From NCBI GenBank assembly GCA_001804805.1, contig MHBH01000036.1, forward strand, positions 43,699-107,698: DNA of 64,000 nt, written 5' to 3'. Each line of letters begins with the position of its first letter. The stretch's first letter is position 1. The position numbers and the translations under genes are program-made. The notes beneath the pieces were generated by a model. The model searched no databases. It saw nothing but the letters and a program-made list of their open reading frames with translations, and had not been told where the DNA came from. This stretch comes from Lentisphaerae bacterium GWF2_49_21 (lineage in GTDB: Bacteria > Verrucomicrobiota > Lentisphaeria > Victivallales > GWF2-50-93). Of the stretch, positions 35,797 through 45,028 are shown one piece after another.

Positions 35797-37785
35797 TTAC
35801 TTCTTCTCTTCCACATCTGCATGGACTTCATGCATTGTCAGTTCTTCCCCGGTCCTTACCAGCCTTGCGCTGTTGAAGAGGACTATCGTCGTGCTGACAG
35901 TATGCAGGGCGGCCGCTATAATGGGATCCAGCAGGCCGAACACCGAGAAGCTTATTCCTCCGACTATGAAGACAAATCCAATGAGAAGGTTCTGGTTGAT
36001 TATCTTGCCGGACTGTTTTGCAAGGGTTATGAGAAGAGGTATCCTGCGAAGATCATTTGTCATCAGGGCAATAGAAGCGCTGTTTATCGCGATGTCACTG
36101 CCGATCGCGCCCATGGCTATTCCAAGATCGCCGGCGGCAAGGGCAGGGGCGTCGTTGATTCCGTCACCGACTACTGCGACAGTATAGTTCTGCTTGACTT
36201 CCTTGACATAGGCGACTTTGTCGTCGGGCAGGCATTCGGCCCTGACGTTTTCTATGTTTAATTCCTTTGAGACGAGATCCGCGACGGTCTTGCGGTCGCC
36301 TGTGACCATGGAACACTGCCTCACGCCGTCCGCCTTGAGGGATTTGATGGCTTCCTGGGCTTCTTTTCTCACTGTGTCCCTGAATCCTATCCAACCGATG
36401 GCTTTGCCGTGGAGCGCCACATAGACGACGCTTATTGCACCGTGTCCGCCTTCAATCTCAGGATCTTCCAGTGATGAAATACTTATCTTATGTGATTTCA
36501 GCCATTCAGCCCTTCCGACCATGGCCTTTTCTCCGTTGAGGACGGCCTCTACGCCTTTGCCATGGACTTCAGTGAACTTCTCAACCTCGGAAATTTTGAC
36601 ATTGGCTTCTTTTGCAAGGTTCTGCAGGGCTCTTGCCGTTGGATGGTTGCTATGGCTTTCCACTGATGCTGCGAGCTGAAGGAGGTTGGCCGGTTCTATC
36701 CCTTCCGCCGGAGCAAGTCTTACAACTGAAAGAGTTCCCTCGGTAAGCGTTCCTGTCTTGTCGAAGATCACAGCTCTTACTTTTGCAGCGAGTTCAAGGT
36801 AAGATACGTTCTTGATGAGAATTCCAAGTCTGGCGGCGGCGGCGAGTGCCGCGACAACCGCGGACGGAGCAGCAAGGACAAGTGCGCATGGGCATGAAGC
36901 CACAAGCACGGATATCACATTGCGCATGTTTCCGCCGGAGAACCACCATGTAAGGCCGGCTATCATCAGTATGGTAGGTGTGTAATATCCGGCATAACGG
37001 TCTATGACTCTCACGATCGGCGGCTTGCTTGTCTCGGCCGCGAGGATCATCTCCTTCACCTTGCCAAGAGTCGTGTCCTTGCCGACCTTTGTGACCTTTA
37101 CATCAATCACGCCTGTAAGGTTCTGTGTTCCTGCGAAGACATCCTTTTTCTCCTCTTTTTCAACCGGGAACGATTCACCAGTGATCGAGGCCTGGTTTAC
37201 CGTGCTTGTCCCTTTGACTATTATTCCGTCAACCGGAAAATTCTCGCCGGGACGAATCCTGATGACATCTCCGATGACGAGTGAAAGCACGTCGACTTCA
37301 AGTTCCTGTTCCTCGCTTATCTTCCTTGCCGATCTCGGAGTCAGCTTGATAAGGTCCTCGATGGATCTCTGCGCACCATGCGCGGTCCTTGATTCGATGA
37401 TAATCGCGATGAGGAGGAAGAAGGAAATGATACCGGCGGTCCTGAAGTCACCGCCTGAGAGGGCTGCGAGGACTGCAAGTGCTACGAGCTCGTTCATGTA
37501 GACCTTGCCTTTTGCAAGATCCTTGAACGCGACGATGAAGATCGGCATGGCGAGGATTATGGCGCCGATTATGGCGCTGAGTTCCGCGGTAAAAGTCTGG
37601 TCGGCCTGCATCCAGACAAGGATATAGGAGTTCAGGATGAAAAAACCGCCGACAAGGGCGATGCTGAGCCTTCCGAGGCTACGGGAGTGGCCGGCGCCTC
37701 CGCTCTCATGATCGTGATCATGATCGCATCCACAGATTTCGCTGTGGGCGTCAAAAACCTTTTTCTCGGCTGTCAGTTCGGGCAT
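35797..37785 (-). CDS. heavy-metal P1B-type ATPase with His-rich N-terminus
   Basis: The 662-residue pump has the P-type motifs TGES (202-205), the transmembrane CPC (298-300, SCPCALVLAAP), DKTGT with the phosphorylated aspartate (342-346), HP in SNHPTAR, and GDGINDAPALAAGDLG. In place of an HMA domain the N-terminus carries CGCDHDHDHESGGAGH (18-33). CPC with a histidine-rich end suggests Zn/Cd/Pb or Cu export; specificity is not fixed. It starts three bases after the upstream SPFH gene and is the last gene of that operon. Confidence 0.94.
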   Translation of the reverse strand: MPELTAEKKVFDAHSEICGCDHDHDHESGGAGHSRSLGRLSIALVGGFFILNSYILVWMQADQTFTAELSAIIGAIILAMPIFIVAFKDLAKGKVYMNELVALAVLAALSGGDFRTAGIISFFLLIAIIIESRTAHGAQRSIEDLIKLTPRSARKISEEQELEVDVLSLVIGDVIRIRPGENFPVDGIIVKGTSTVNQASITGESFPVEKEEKKDVFAGTQNLTGVIDVKVTKVGKDTTLGKVKEMILAAETSKPPIVRVIDRYAGYYTPTILMIAGLTWWFSGGNMRNVISVLVASCPCALVLAAPSAVVAALAAAARLGILIKNVSYLELAAKVRAVIFDKTGTLTEGTLSVVRLAPAEGIEPANLLQLAASVESHSNHPTARALQNLAKEANVKISEVEKFTEVHGKGVEAVLNGEKAMVGRAEWLKSHKISISSLEDPEIEGGHGAISVVYVALHGKAIGWIGFRDTVRKEAQEAIKSLKADGVRQCSMVTGDRKTVADLVSKELNIENVRAECLPDDKVAYVKEVKQNYTVAVVGDGINDAPALAAGDLGIAMGAIGSDIAINSASIALMTNDLRRIPLLITLAKQSGKIINQNLLIGFVFIVGGISFSVFGLLDPIIAAALHTVSTTIVLFNSARLVRTGEELTMHEVHADVEEKK

Positions 37786-37788
37786 ATG

Positions 37789-38940
37789 TTATTTCCCTTT
37801 TTCCTTGTCTTTGTCATTCTTCTGGTTTCTCGGCTCGGGGTTGAGCATTATCCTCACCTCATGCGTGCCGTTGCTGTCCTCGGGGATTATATACTTGTCC
37901 TTCACGTTCTCGAGCAAGTTTGAAACAGTATCGGTATACAGCGCAATAAGGACTGAACGTGGATTTTTCCTGTATTCCTCGAGGATTTTTTTGAAATAGA
38001 CCTCCTCGGACTGTATGTCGGCGACGATCTCGATCTTGTAGACATTCGCATCGGCCAATATCCTTGAAGCTTCGGAATCGGCTTCTCCACCGATAGTCAC
38101 TGCGTATGCCCTTGCATTCTCCTTTTCCGTGGAACACTGCAGTTCGGCGTCAATGACCTCCTGGAATGCCGCAACGGTGTTGAGTGGCGCGTTGTTGCCC
38201 TTGAGTGTTAGGTTCTCAACCTTTATTCCTATTTCCCATTTGGAGATTTCAGAGTCGAATAGATCTTTTACGGTAGTCCGGTATTCGGACGATTTCTTGT
38301 ATAGTGCGGCATCTACCTGCTGGGATGCGGTGATTTTCAGGACTGCATTTTCCAGTATGGATTGGATGAGCGTCCTAGGTCCTCTCGTGCCAATTGCCTT
38401 GCCAGTAACAGGATTGCGGATGATCTCATCAAGCCTGGCCGGTTCATCGGGGCAGAGGCAGTTCAGATAATATTTCATGGGATCCGTTATGCTGTAGACA
38501 AGTTCCCATTCGGTATGGATTATGTTCGCGTCCCCGGTAAGGAGATAACCGTCTTTTCCGGGAACAAGGGTCGTTGCACCGGAAGGCTGCTGTTCCCCCT
38601 TGATCGCTTTGACATCCGACCTGTGCCAGTATGTGGAGACTGTGATGGTCTGCTTGCTGATGGGGATTCTTATGATCTTGCTCACCGGATATGGGAAAGA
38701 CCAGTAGTATCCGGCATCATGCTTTTCAACGACCTTGCCGAAGCGTTCGACAATGACATTTTCCTGGGGTTTGACCTCGTAATATCCGCCACCGGTGAAG
38801 TACCATATAATAAGGAAGGCTATGAAACATGAAAGCAGGACGAAGGCGATATGAAGGCTTTTCGTGAGGGAATCTATCCCGGCCTTGTAGTGTCCGTTGC
38901 TTTCAATTTCAGATATGTCTTTGTTATCGTTTCCAGTCAT
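37789..38940 (-). CDS. SPFH/Band 7 protein, HflK/HflC-like (third of three)
   Basis: The 383-residue protein has one N-terminal membrane segment (about 29-50, SLHIAFVLLSCFIAFLIIWY), then the SPFH domain beginning VKPQENVIVERFGKVVEKHD, a segment TVAAFQEVIDAELQCSTEKE and a helical coiled-coil part (ARAYAVTIGGEADSEASRIL). This is the membrane-microdomain topology of HflK/HflC and stomatins. It lies between another SPFH gene and the metal ATPase. No FtsH is visible nearby. Probably oligomerises with its two neighbours. Confidence 0.87.
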   Translation of the reverse strand: MTGNDNKDISEIESNGHYKAGIDSLTKSLHIAFVLLSCFIAFLIIWYFTGGGYYEVKPQENVIVERFGKVVEKHDAGYYWSFPYPVSKIIRIPISKQTITVSTYWHRSDVKAIKGEQQPSGATTLVPGKDGYLLTGDANIIHTEWELVYSITDPMKYYLNCLCPDEPARLDEIIRNPVTGKAIGTRGPRTLIQSILENAVLKITASQQVDAALYKKSSEYRTTVKDLFDSEISKWEIGIKVENLTLKGNNAPLNTVAAFQEVIDAELQCSTEKENARAYAVTIGGEADSEASRILADANVYKIEIVADIQSEEVYFKKILEEYRKNPRSVLIALYTDTVSNLLENVKDKYIIPEDSNGTHEVRIMLNPEPRNQKNDKDKEKGK

Positions 38941-38961
38941 CTTAGTTCATCCTTGGATGCA

Positions 38962-39918
38962 TCATTTGGGTTTTCCACTGTCCTTTTTTCCGTCCTGCAG
39001 CAGTTTCTGATCGGCTTTCAGAAGATCAAACGGAGCATAGTCGGTATTTAAAATAAGAGTGGTCCTGCTAGGTATGATCTTCCGGAGCGACTCGAGCTTT
39101 CTCAGGAAGGCGGCAAGTTCCGGTTCATCCTTGAAGACGGAATAGAATCCGGCGGCGGTAGCATCTCCCTCCGCCTTTATTTCTTTTGCCTTTGCCTCGG
39201 CCTGGGCCAGTTTCAACTTGCGGTCATAATCGGCCTTGTCCTTGATTATCTTCGCCTCGCTCTTTCCATCGGCGCGGTACTGTTCGGCGACCACGTTCCT
39301 TTCGGCTTTCATGCGGTTGAGCACGCTTCCAGTGTTTTTTTCTGGAAGGCTGAGGTTCTTGATACCTACAAATTCTACCTGGATGCCGTATTTATCAAGG
39401 ACAATCGGAGCGATTCTGGCCTTCATCTTGTTTTCAATTTCTGTCAGTTTCATTTTTTTAGGATCAGTGTTTACAAGCTCGTCGAACTTGTATTTCCCGA
39501 GGACGGCGGTCTTTTCATTCCTCATCTGGCTGTTTATCTTGTCCTCCGCCTGCGAGACATCGGGGATTGTCAGGCTTTTGAAGAGCTTTTCGGCATCCTT
39601 TATCTTGTAGACCACGAATATCCCCGCGACAACAGGCTGTCCGTCCGCAGTATATGTCTCCTCGAGTTTTCCGCTGCTGCCGTCGAAGCAGTGGTAGCGG
39701 TTGTCGAACTTGTGGATCTTCTGGAAGGGCCATGGCCAGCAGAAATGCAGGCCCGCATCCTTCACGCCGGAAATCTTGCCGAGGGTTGTCACGACGGCAA
39801 TTTCAGTGGACTTCACCTGGAAGGTGAATATCGCAAGAAGGAATATCACTGAAACGATCAGGCCGAGGAGCAGCGTCGGCCAATGCTGCAGCATTTTGCT
39901 GTTATCTTTTTCATTCAT
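38962..39918 (-). CDS. SPFH/Band 7 protein, HflC-like (second of three)
   Basis: The 318-residue protein has one N-terminal membrane segment (about 13-33, LLLGLIVSVIFLLAIFTFQV), an SPFH domain with VVTTLGKISGVKDAGLHFCW (about 42-61), IQVEFVGIKNLSLPEKNTGS, and a coiled-coil tail with DYDRKLKLAQAEAKAKEIKA EGDATAAGF-type sequence. That tail pattern, ARAEAEKIxAEGxAxA, is characteristic of HflC. GGAGG in the end of the upstream gene serves it. Second of three adjacent SPFH genes on the minus strand. Confidence 0.9.
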   Translation of the reverse strand: MNEKDNSKMLQHWPTLLLGLIVSVIFLLAIFTFQVKSTEIAVVTTLGKISGVKDAGLHFCWPWPFQKIHKFDNRYHCFDGSSGKLEETYTADGQPVVAGIFVVYKIKDAEKLFKSLTIPDVSQAEDKINSQMRNEKTAVLGKYKFDELVNTDPKKMKLTEIENKMKARIAPIVLDKYGIQVEFVGIKNLSLPEKNTGSVLNRMKAERNVVAEQYRADGKSEAKIIKDKADYDRKLKLAQAEAKAKEIKAEGDATAAGFYSVFKDEPELAAFLRKLESLRKIIPSRTTLILNTDYAPFDLLKADQKLLQDGKKDSGKPK

Positions 39919-39921
39919 AGT

Positions 39922-41853
39922 TTAATTTCCTCCGTCAGTTTTCTTGTTTACTTCGTCGGACAGGGCGCCGAGATCCGCGTCAAGCAGGTCCATGCGGGCC
40001 TTCTCCTCGAAATTGAATATGTAGATATTGTTAGTATTGGAATCTCCTACAACTATCTTCCTTGTGTCGCCGCAGTCCTTCTCGAAAAAGTCCAAATATG
40101 TCCTGAGCTTGTACATTTCGGGCATTATCTTATAGGCCTTGAGCTGTTTTTCAAAACGGTTCTTCTCAGCTTCCGCAAGCTTGATTGCATTGTCCCTGTC
40201 CGTCTCGGCCCCTCTTATTATCTGCAGGGCCTCAGCGGCCGCATACGGAAGGGTCTTATTCTCATATGCCTTGGCATTGAGTATTGAAGCTTCCTTCTCC
40301 TGCCTTGAACTCGCCACTTCTTCAAAGGCCGGGGAGACTTCATCGACAGGCGGGTGTACCCCGAGCAGGTTGAGGGAGACGATTTCCACTCCGAGCCGCA
40401 TGTCGTCCGCCGATTCCTGGATTTTCGTGGAAAGATCAGCGACGGCCTTGTCCATGTCTACGGACATGAGCTTGATCATATCTACGCTTGCGAGGTATTT
40501 GCTGACCTCCCTTTCCGAAACTGTCTTCAGCATATGGGGGATGTCGTAGTTGCGATAGGCGAAATCAAAGACCTTGTCGGCCTTTGCCCTGTATTGGAGG
40601 GCGAGGGTGGCTGATATAAAGGATACCGGAGTCTCCTTGTCAGCCGCTTTTTTCTCCGAAGCTACGATGTATCTTTCCTCTTTTCCGTAGTGCTGTACCG
40701 TCCATAGCACCACTTCGGGATTTTTAACTTCACCCTTCTCGTCCTGCATGTCGGCGCCGATATAGGCCTCCTGGATCTTGTTTACAGGCACCCTTGTCAT
40801 TTTTCCGAACGGCCATGGGAACTTGAAGTAAATGCCCTCGCTGAGAGGATTCTTGACATCTACGATCTTCCCGAAATACTCGCGTATTCCGACTTCTCCG
40901 GGGCCGACTTCGCATACGCATGTGAAAAGCCACAGGGCGGCAAGCCATGCTATGATGAGAGGGATTATTGATTTTTCAAAGAATGCGTAGATCCAAGTCC
41001 GGGAAACCTTGAATCCGAACTGGTAGTCGAGGGTGTCAGAGATGTTCCTAAGCACTCCTCCGGGTTCCGTGAAGAGCGACAGGAGACGGCTTTCAAAGAT
41101 GGGCCTTTCCTCGATCATCGACCGAGGGCGGTAGAATTCGACTATGAAGTTCAGGAGGAGCTCGATCCCGAGTACGCCAGTTATTATGAAGATGATCTTC
41201 TTGACGACACTGTCCCAGACCGGAAGATCGAACCTGTGCATGAAGATTGCGAATGTCGCAAGGAATCCAAGTATCGCCGAAAGGACAAGCCAGCCGCCGA
41301 TCGGTCTCAGCCAGCGGAAATTCTTCTCCCTGGACTGGCCGATGCAGAAAATACCGTAGAACAAGCTGAAGACCGCTATGCCAAATGAAATGAACGCGGC
41401 CTGCGGAGGCTTGATTGGAACCGGGATATCGACTCTCTTGGTCCAGAGATACCAGAATACGGAAAGAGTGGAGCCGATGATGATGAAATTCAGTATGGAT
41501 ATCGTATATGGGGTGAATTTCTTATACTTGGACAGTGTCCGCGCCGCCGAGAAAAGCACATCCTCGCCTGACTCGAGGGCCTTCTTCTCCTTGCGCTTTT
41601 CAAGCAGAAGCCTGTCCTCCTCCTCTGCAGCGGCTTTCTTGGACAGGAAGCCAAGGGTGTAGGAGGCAATGGAAAGTATGAATATTATTTTATACGGTAT
41701 CAGGAGAAGGTGGAACGAGTCGGAGCCCATCCAGCTGCTGGTCCAGAAGATGACATGCCAGACGGCAAAGGAATATATGGCGACGAAAAGCGACAGGTTC
41801 TCCAGCTGCCTGGATTCGTCGATCTTCACCTGGATTTCTTTTTCAAATTTCAT
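39922..41853 (-). CDS. large multi-pass SPFH/HflK-like membrane protein (first of three)
   Basis: The 643-residue protein is about twice the usual HflK length. It has roughly seven hydrophobic segments (about 20-38, 46-70, 113-137, 152-172, 184-205, 217-242, 294-313), then an SPFH domain starting EVGPGEVGIREYFGKIVD near 315, VEIVSLNLLGVHPPVDEVSP, and a coiled-coil part RQEKEASILNAKAYENKTLP. The multi-pass N-terminal region is unusual for the family. AGGAAATAG precedes the ATG; the operon continues with two more SPFH genes and a metal ATPase. An exact TGCGANNNTCGCA is at 41248. Confidence 0.88.
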   Translation of the reverse strand: MKFEKEIQVKIDESRQLENLSLFVAIYSFAVWHVIFWTSSWMGSDSFHLLLIPYKIIFILSIASYTLGFLSKKAAAEEEDRLLLEKRKEKKALESGEDVLFSAARTLSKYKKFTPYTISILNFIIIGSTLSVFWYLWTKRVDIPVPIKPPQAAFISFGIAVFSLFYGIFCIGQSREKNFRWLRPIGGWLVLSAILGFLATFAIFMHRFDLPVWDSVVKKIIFIITGVLGIELLLNFIVEFYRPRSMIEERPIFESRLLSLFTEPGGVLRNISDTLDYQFGFKVSRTWIYAFFEKSIIPLIIAWLAALWLFTCVCEVGPGEVGIREYFGKIVDVKNPLSEGIYFKFPWPFGKMTRVPVNKIQEAYIGADMQDEKGEVKNPEVVLWTVQHYGKEERYIVASEKKAADKETPVSFISATLALQYRAKADKVFDFAYRNYDIPHMLKTVSEREVSKYLASVDMIKLMSVDMDKAVADLSTKIQESADDMRLGVEIVSLNLLGVHPPVDEVSPAFEEVASSRQEKEASILNAKAYENKTLPYAAAEALQIIRGAETDRDNAIKLAEAEKNRFEKQLKAYKIMPEMYKLRTYLDFFEKDCGDTRKIVVGDSNTNNIYIFNFEEKARMDLLDADLGALSDEVNKKTDGGN

Positions 41854-42061
41854 TTTAGACAGTCTATTTCCTGATTATCTCAATCCGGTTAATTTATAAA
41901 GCTCAATAATATAATTGCCAACTTTGGAATTTCAAACCATGTAAACCTCATTTTTTCATAGGAAAAGGCTGTTTTCTGCATGTCATGGCCGGAAAGTTTG
42001 CAAAATTCATTATAAGATTATAGATTAACAGTTCAGTTTATATTTAAAGGGGATCTGCTAC

Positions 42062-43081
42062 ATGTGGAAGATTTTTGGCGCAAGCAAGAAGGAAAAAGAA
42101 GATTCCGCTGCAGAGATTGCCGATATGAAGCCAAATATCGAGATGCTCAGCGGGAACAGCTTCGAATGCTCCTCATGCCATACCGTCCTCAGCCTGGCGA
42201 GCTGCACACCGCTTGTCCTTGAAAAATGCAAGCAGTGCGATGCCCTGAACTTCATCCCATACAACATCAAGGATTTCTGGCTCTACAGGCCTCTCGGAGG
42301 CGGTGGAATGGGATGTGTCTACAAGGCCATCAACAGCAAATACAAGGGTATGGAATTCGCTGTCAAGATACTTCCCCGGGACAATAGGACAGAAGCACAT
42401 CTGATTGATGCGCTCATCCAGGAGGCCACCATAGGGAAGGCTTTCGGAAGGCACCCGCATCTCGCTTTCGTCGCCGATTTCGGCCACTACAATGACGAAT
42501 ATTTCAGTGCAATGGAGTTTTGCGAGGGGAGAAGGCTTGACCAGATCATCGAATCCAATGAGGCGATACCCCAGAAGTTCGTCCTCCTCTGGGCCCTCCA
42601 GGTGCTTTCGGCAGAACAGAAGATGTATGACTGCGGGTATCTCTACAGGGATTTGAAGCCGCAGAATATTATTATTGGCAAAGAGGGAAACGCCTGCGTT
42701 TTTGATTTCGGGCTCTGCGTAAAGATCGAAGACGCCACCAACAAGGATACTGAGACCGTTGACGGTTCCCCCCTGTATATGCCTCCTGAAAGAATCGTAG
42801 GCATGCCCGAAAACATGAGCAGCGAGATATACAGCCTTGGAATGGTCATGTTCCACGCCCTTGCAAGAAAAACCTACTATACGGCTACAGCCGCATATGA
42901 AGTTGCGAAAAAACATGTTTCGAGCTTGCGCATGGCGGGCGTCGCGACCCGTCTGCCCATCAACGTGAGCCCGAAGATCGCGGAGATCATCGACAGGATG
43001 GTCACGAGGATGCCGTCAGACCGCTATCAGACCTACAAGGAAACTGCAGTGGCGATTAAAAACGTATATAATACTCTGTAA
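42062..43081 (+). CDS. zinc-ribbon Ser/Thr protein kinase, paralogue of the one at 23066
   Basis: The 339-residue protein has a zinc ribbon (CSSC 36-39, CKQC 56-59), the shared phrase FIPYNIKDFWLYRPLGGGGM with glycine loop 79-87, the ATP lysine in AVKIL (102), YRDLKPQN in place of HRDLKPQN, a normal DFG, and GSPLYMPPERI. AAGGGGAT precedes the ATG. It is divergent from the SPFH operon, whose promoter shares the 208-base gap, so the kinase may act on that system; this is inference from position. Otherwise cytosolic with no sensor domain beyond the ribbon. Confidence 0.9.
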   Translation: MWKIFGASKKEKEDSAAEIADMKPNIEMLSGNSFECSSCHTVLSLASCTPLVLEKCKQCDALNFIPYNIKDFWLYRPLGGGGMGCVYKAINSKYKGMEFAVKILPRDNRTEAHLIDALIQEATIGKAFGRHPHLAFVADFGHYNDEYFSAMEFCEGRRLDQIIESNEAIPQKFVLLWALQVLSAEQKMYDCGYLYRDLKPQNIIIGKEGNACVFDFGLCVKIEDATNKDTETVDGSPLYMPPERIVGMPENMSSEIYSLGMVMFHALARKTYYTATAAYEVAKKHVSSLRMAGVATRLPINVSPKIAEIIDRMVTRMPSDRYQTYKETAVAIKNVYNTL

Positions 43082-43090
43082 GAAGTGAAT

Positions 43091-43990
43091 CTATTTCAGA
43101 AGTTCAGCTGATTTCTTCCAGTGCTCAGACTCTTCCTTCAAGTTGTGCTTTTCCGCGAGGTTCGCAAGATTTTCAAACCATTCCGCAGGATTGACACCAG
43201 TCCTATACCAGATCTTGGCTGAACATTCGGAGCAGTATGCCAACGGGGACTCATCTGTTTCCGGCAGGCTGTTTGATCCGTTCATCCCGCATTTGAATGA
43301 TAAGCAATGCTCAATCCCGTACATGTGCCCGGTCTCATGCAGCGCCACCTTCAACGCCCTGAGAAGGAATTTCAAAAAGGACGCTTCATCAGCATCAGGA
43401 TTTCCGTATCTGTAGAGCGACCATACCCCAACACGATCGACCAGCGAGGCCTGCCCGAACACGAAGTTCCATTCTCCCCCAGGCCACAGGTCGGTGGCCG
43501 TAAGACCGAGCACCGCTATCGCATCTTTGGGCCGTTTCGGCAGAAGCACCCTTTCGAGGATGTAGGTCGAAAGAATCTGCTTGTCGCCCCATTGCGGATG
43601 AGTCCTCCTGGCGCTCTGCGGAATAGTTTCGATGCTGGCATGATCAAGCTTTTTCACAGGGGAGTTGAAGAAGTTCTGGAGAAATTCCTGAACCGCTTCG
43701 ACGGCTTTTTCCTGGGATTTAGTGAGCCCTCCTATCTGCTGGATGTATATGGTTTTGAATTTAGGATTCGGTTTGACAGTCCTGGCAATGAACTTGTCGA
43801 AGCTCTGCAGCCTTTCTTCAGCATGGTTGGTGCTCCATGATGTAGCCTCGAACTTCTGCTGCAAGGGCGAGAGCTTTGCCGCAAACGCCTTGATCTCCTT
43901 CACAGTAGGCGGTTTCACGGGGTCGAGATCCTGGGAATTCGAATTTAACGTGAGGACGAACATAGTTGAAAAGAGAAGAAAAGTTTTCAT
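43091..43990 (-). CDS. secreted archaemetzincin-type metalloprotease
   Basis: The 299-residue protein has a probable signal peptide (MKTFLLFSTMFVLTLNSNSQ) and the full archaemetzincin motif: zinc-binding HETGHMYGIEHC at 218-229 (His218, Glu219, His222, His228, Cys229), Cys234 and Met236 (CGMN), then CSEC (253-256), a second zinc-binding set. Archaemetzincins are compact metzincins; the exported form and the added 160-residue N-terminal region are notable. It may be an aminopeptidase-like or structural protease in the periplasm. It converges with the kinase gene. Confidence 0.92.
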   Translation of the reverse strand: MKTFLLFSTMFVLTLNSNSQDLDPVKPPTVKEIKAFAAKLSPLQQKFEATSWSTNHAEERLQSFDKFIARTVKPNPKFKTIYIQQIGGLTKSQEKAVEAVQEFLQNFFNSPVKKLDHASIETIPQSARRTHPQWGDKQILSTYILERVLLPKRPKDAIAVLGLTATDLWPGGEWNFVFGQASLVDRVGVWSLYRYGNPDADEASFLKFLLRALKVALHETGHMYGIEHCLSFKCGMNGSNSLPETDESPLAYCSECSAKIWYRTGVNPAEWFENLANLAEKHNLKEESEHWKKSAELLK

Positions 43991-44002
43991 GCCACCCCCG
44001 AA

Positions 44003-45028
44003 TTAAGCTTGCAAATATCCGCTGATGCAGACATCCTCTCCTATTCTTTCAACAGAAATATCCCTGAGCTGGAAGGCGTCTGAAAGTGATTTGGGATTTG
44101 CCCCTCCGACAACCGGACGGCTGCCACGCCCGCCGAGGATCTTCGTGGCGATATGGAACTCTATCTTGTCCACAATTCCTGCACCAAGCATATCAGCTGC
44201 AAGCTCGCCACCGCCCTCGACAAGGATCGAAGTCACGTTTTCCCTGCCAAGCCTCCTGAGTTCCGAAAGCCATTCCTTTCTGGAGTGCGGCGATATCACC
44301 TCGGGGGCTGCGCCGGATGGCAGAAGTTTCAAAAGTTGTCCTGAAGTGAGTTTCCTGGAGACAATTATCCTCCTCGGCTGCCTGAAGCTGCGAAGTTCGC
44401 GGACATTCAGCGATGGCCTGTCGGTCCTCGCCGTTTCACCGCCGACCATGACGGCGTCCGCCCACTGCCTCAATCTTTGAACCCTCATCCTGGCCGCAGG
44501 ACCTGTAATCCATTTTGAGTTTCCGTCTTCAGTGGCGATCCTACCGTCGAGAGTCATCGCCATCTTGAGAAGTATGAATGGGCGCTTGATAGTTATCCAG
44601 TGGAAGAAGGGCTCGTTCAGTTTCCGGCATTCTTTTTCGAGAACATTCTCCACGACGTCAATTTTGAAAAGCCGCCTGAGGAGCTTTATCCCTTTGCCGG
44701 AATGTTTCGGATTCGGATCCGTGCAACCGACAACCACTTTGCGTATTCCAGCGGAAAATATGGTTCCCACACATGGCGGCGTCCTCCCATAGGTGCAGCA
44801 GGGCTCAAGCGTGACATAAAGAGTTGATCCACGGGCCTTGCCTCCGGCGGATTTGATTGCATTCACCTCCGCATGGGCTTTACCGGCCTGCCTGTGGTAT
44901 CCTGTGCCGATGATCTTGCCATTCTTGACCAGGACGGCTCCGACCATAGGATTCGGAGATGCAGTTCCCCAGCCCTTTTTCGCGAGGTCCAGGGCGATTG
45001 TCATGAATTTGACGTCTTGAGATATCAT
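44003..45028 (-). CDS. ribD: riboflavin biosynthesis deaminase/reductase
   Basis: RibD performs two early steps of riboflavin synthesis in the cytosol: deamination of the pyrimidine, then reduction of the ribosyl side chain. The 341-residue protein has the zinc deaminase half (HAEVNAI near 52, PCCTYGRTPPC near 76) and the NADPH reductase half (MTLDGRIATEDGNSKWITGP, ILVEGGGELAADMLGAG). It overlaps the upstream C39-like gene by four bases and lies downstream of ribH and ribBA in one minus-strand series. Confidence 0.96.
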   Translation of the reverse strand: MISQDVKFMTIALDLAKKGWGTASPNPMVGAVLVKNGKIIGTGYHRQAGKAHAEVNAIKSAGGKARGSTLYVTLEPCCTYGRTPPCVGTIFSAGIRKVVVGCTDPNPKHSGKGIKLLRRLFKIDVVENVLEKECRKLNEPFFHWITIKRPFILLKMAMTLDGRIATEDGNSKWITGPAARMRVQRLRQWADAVMVGGETARTDRPSLNVRELRSFRQPRRIIVSRKLTSGQLLKLLPSGAAPEVISPHSRKEWLSELRRLGRENVTSILVEGGGELAADMLGAGIVDKIEFHIATKILGGRGSRPVVGGANPKSLSDAFQLRDISVERIGEDVCISGYLQA

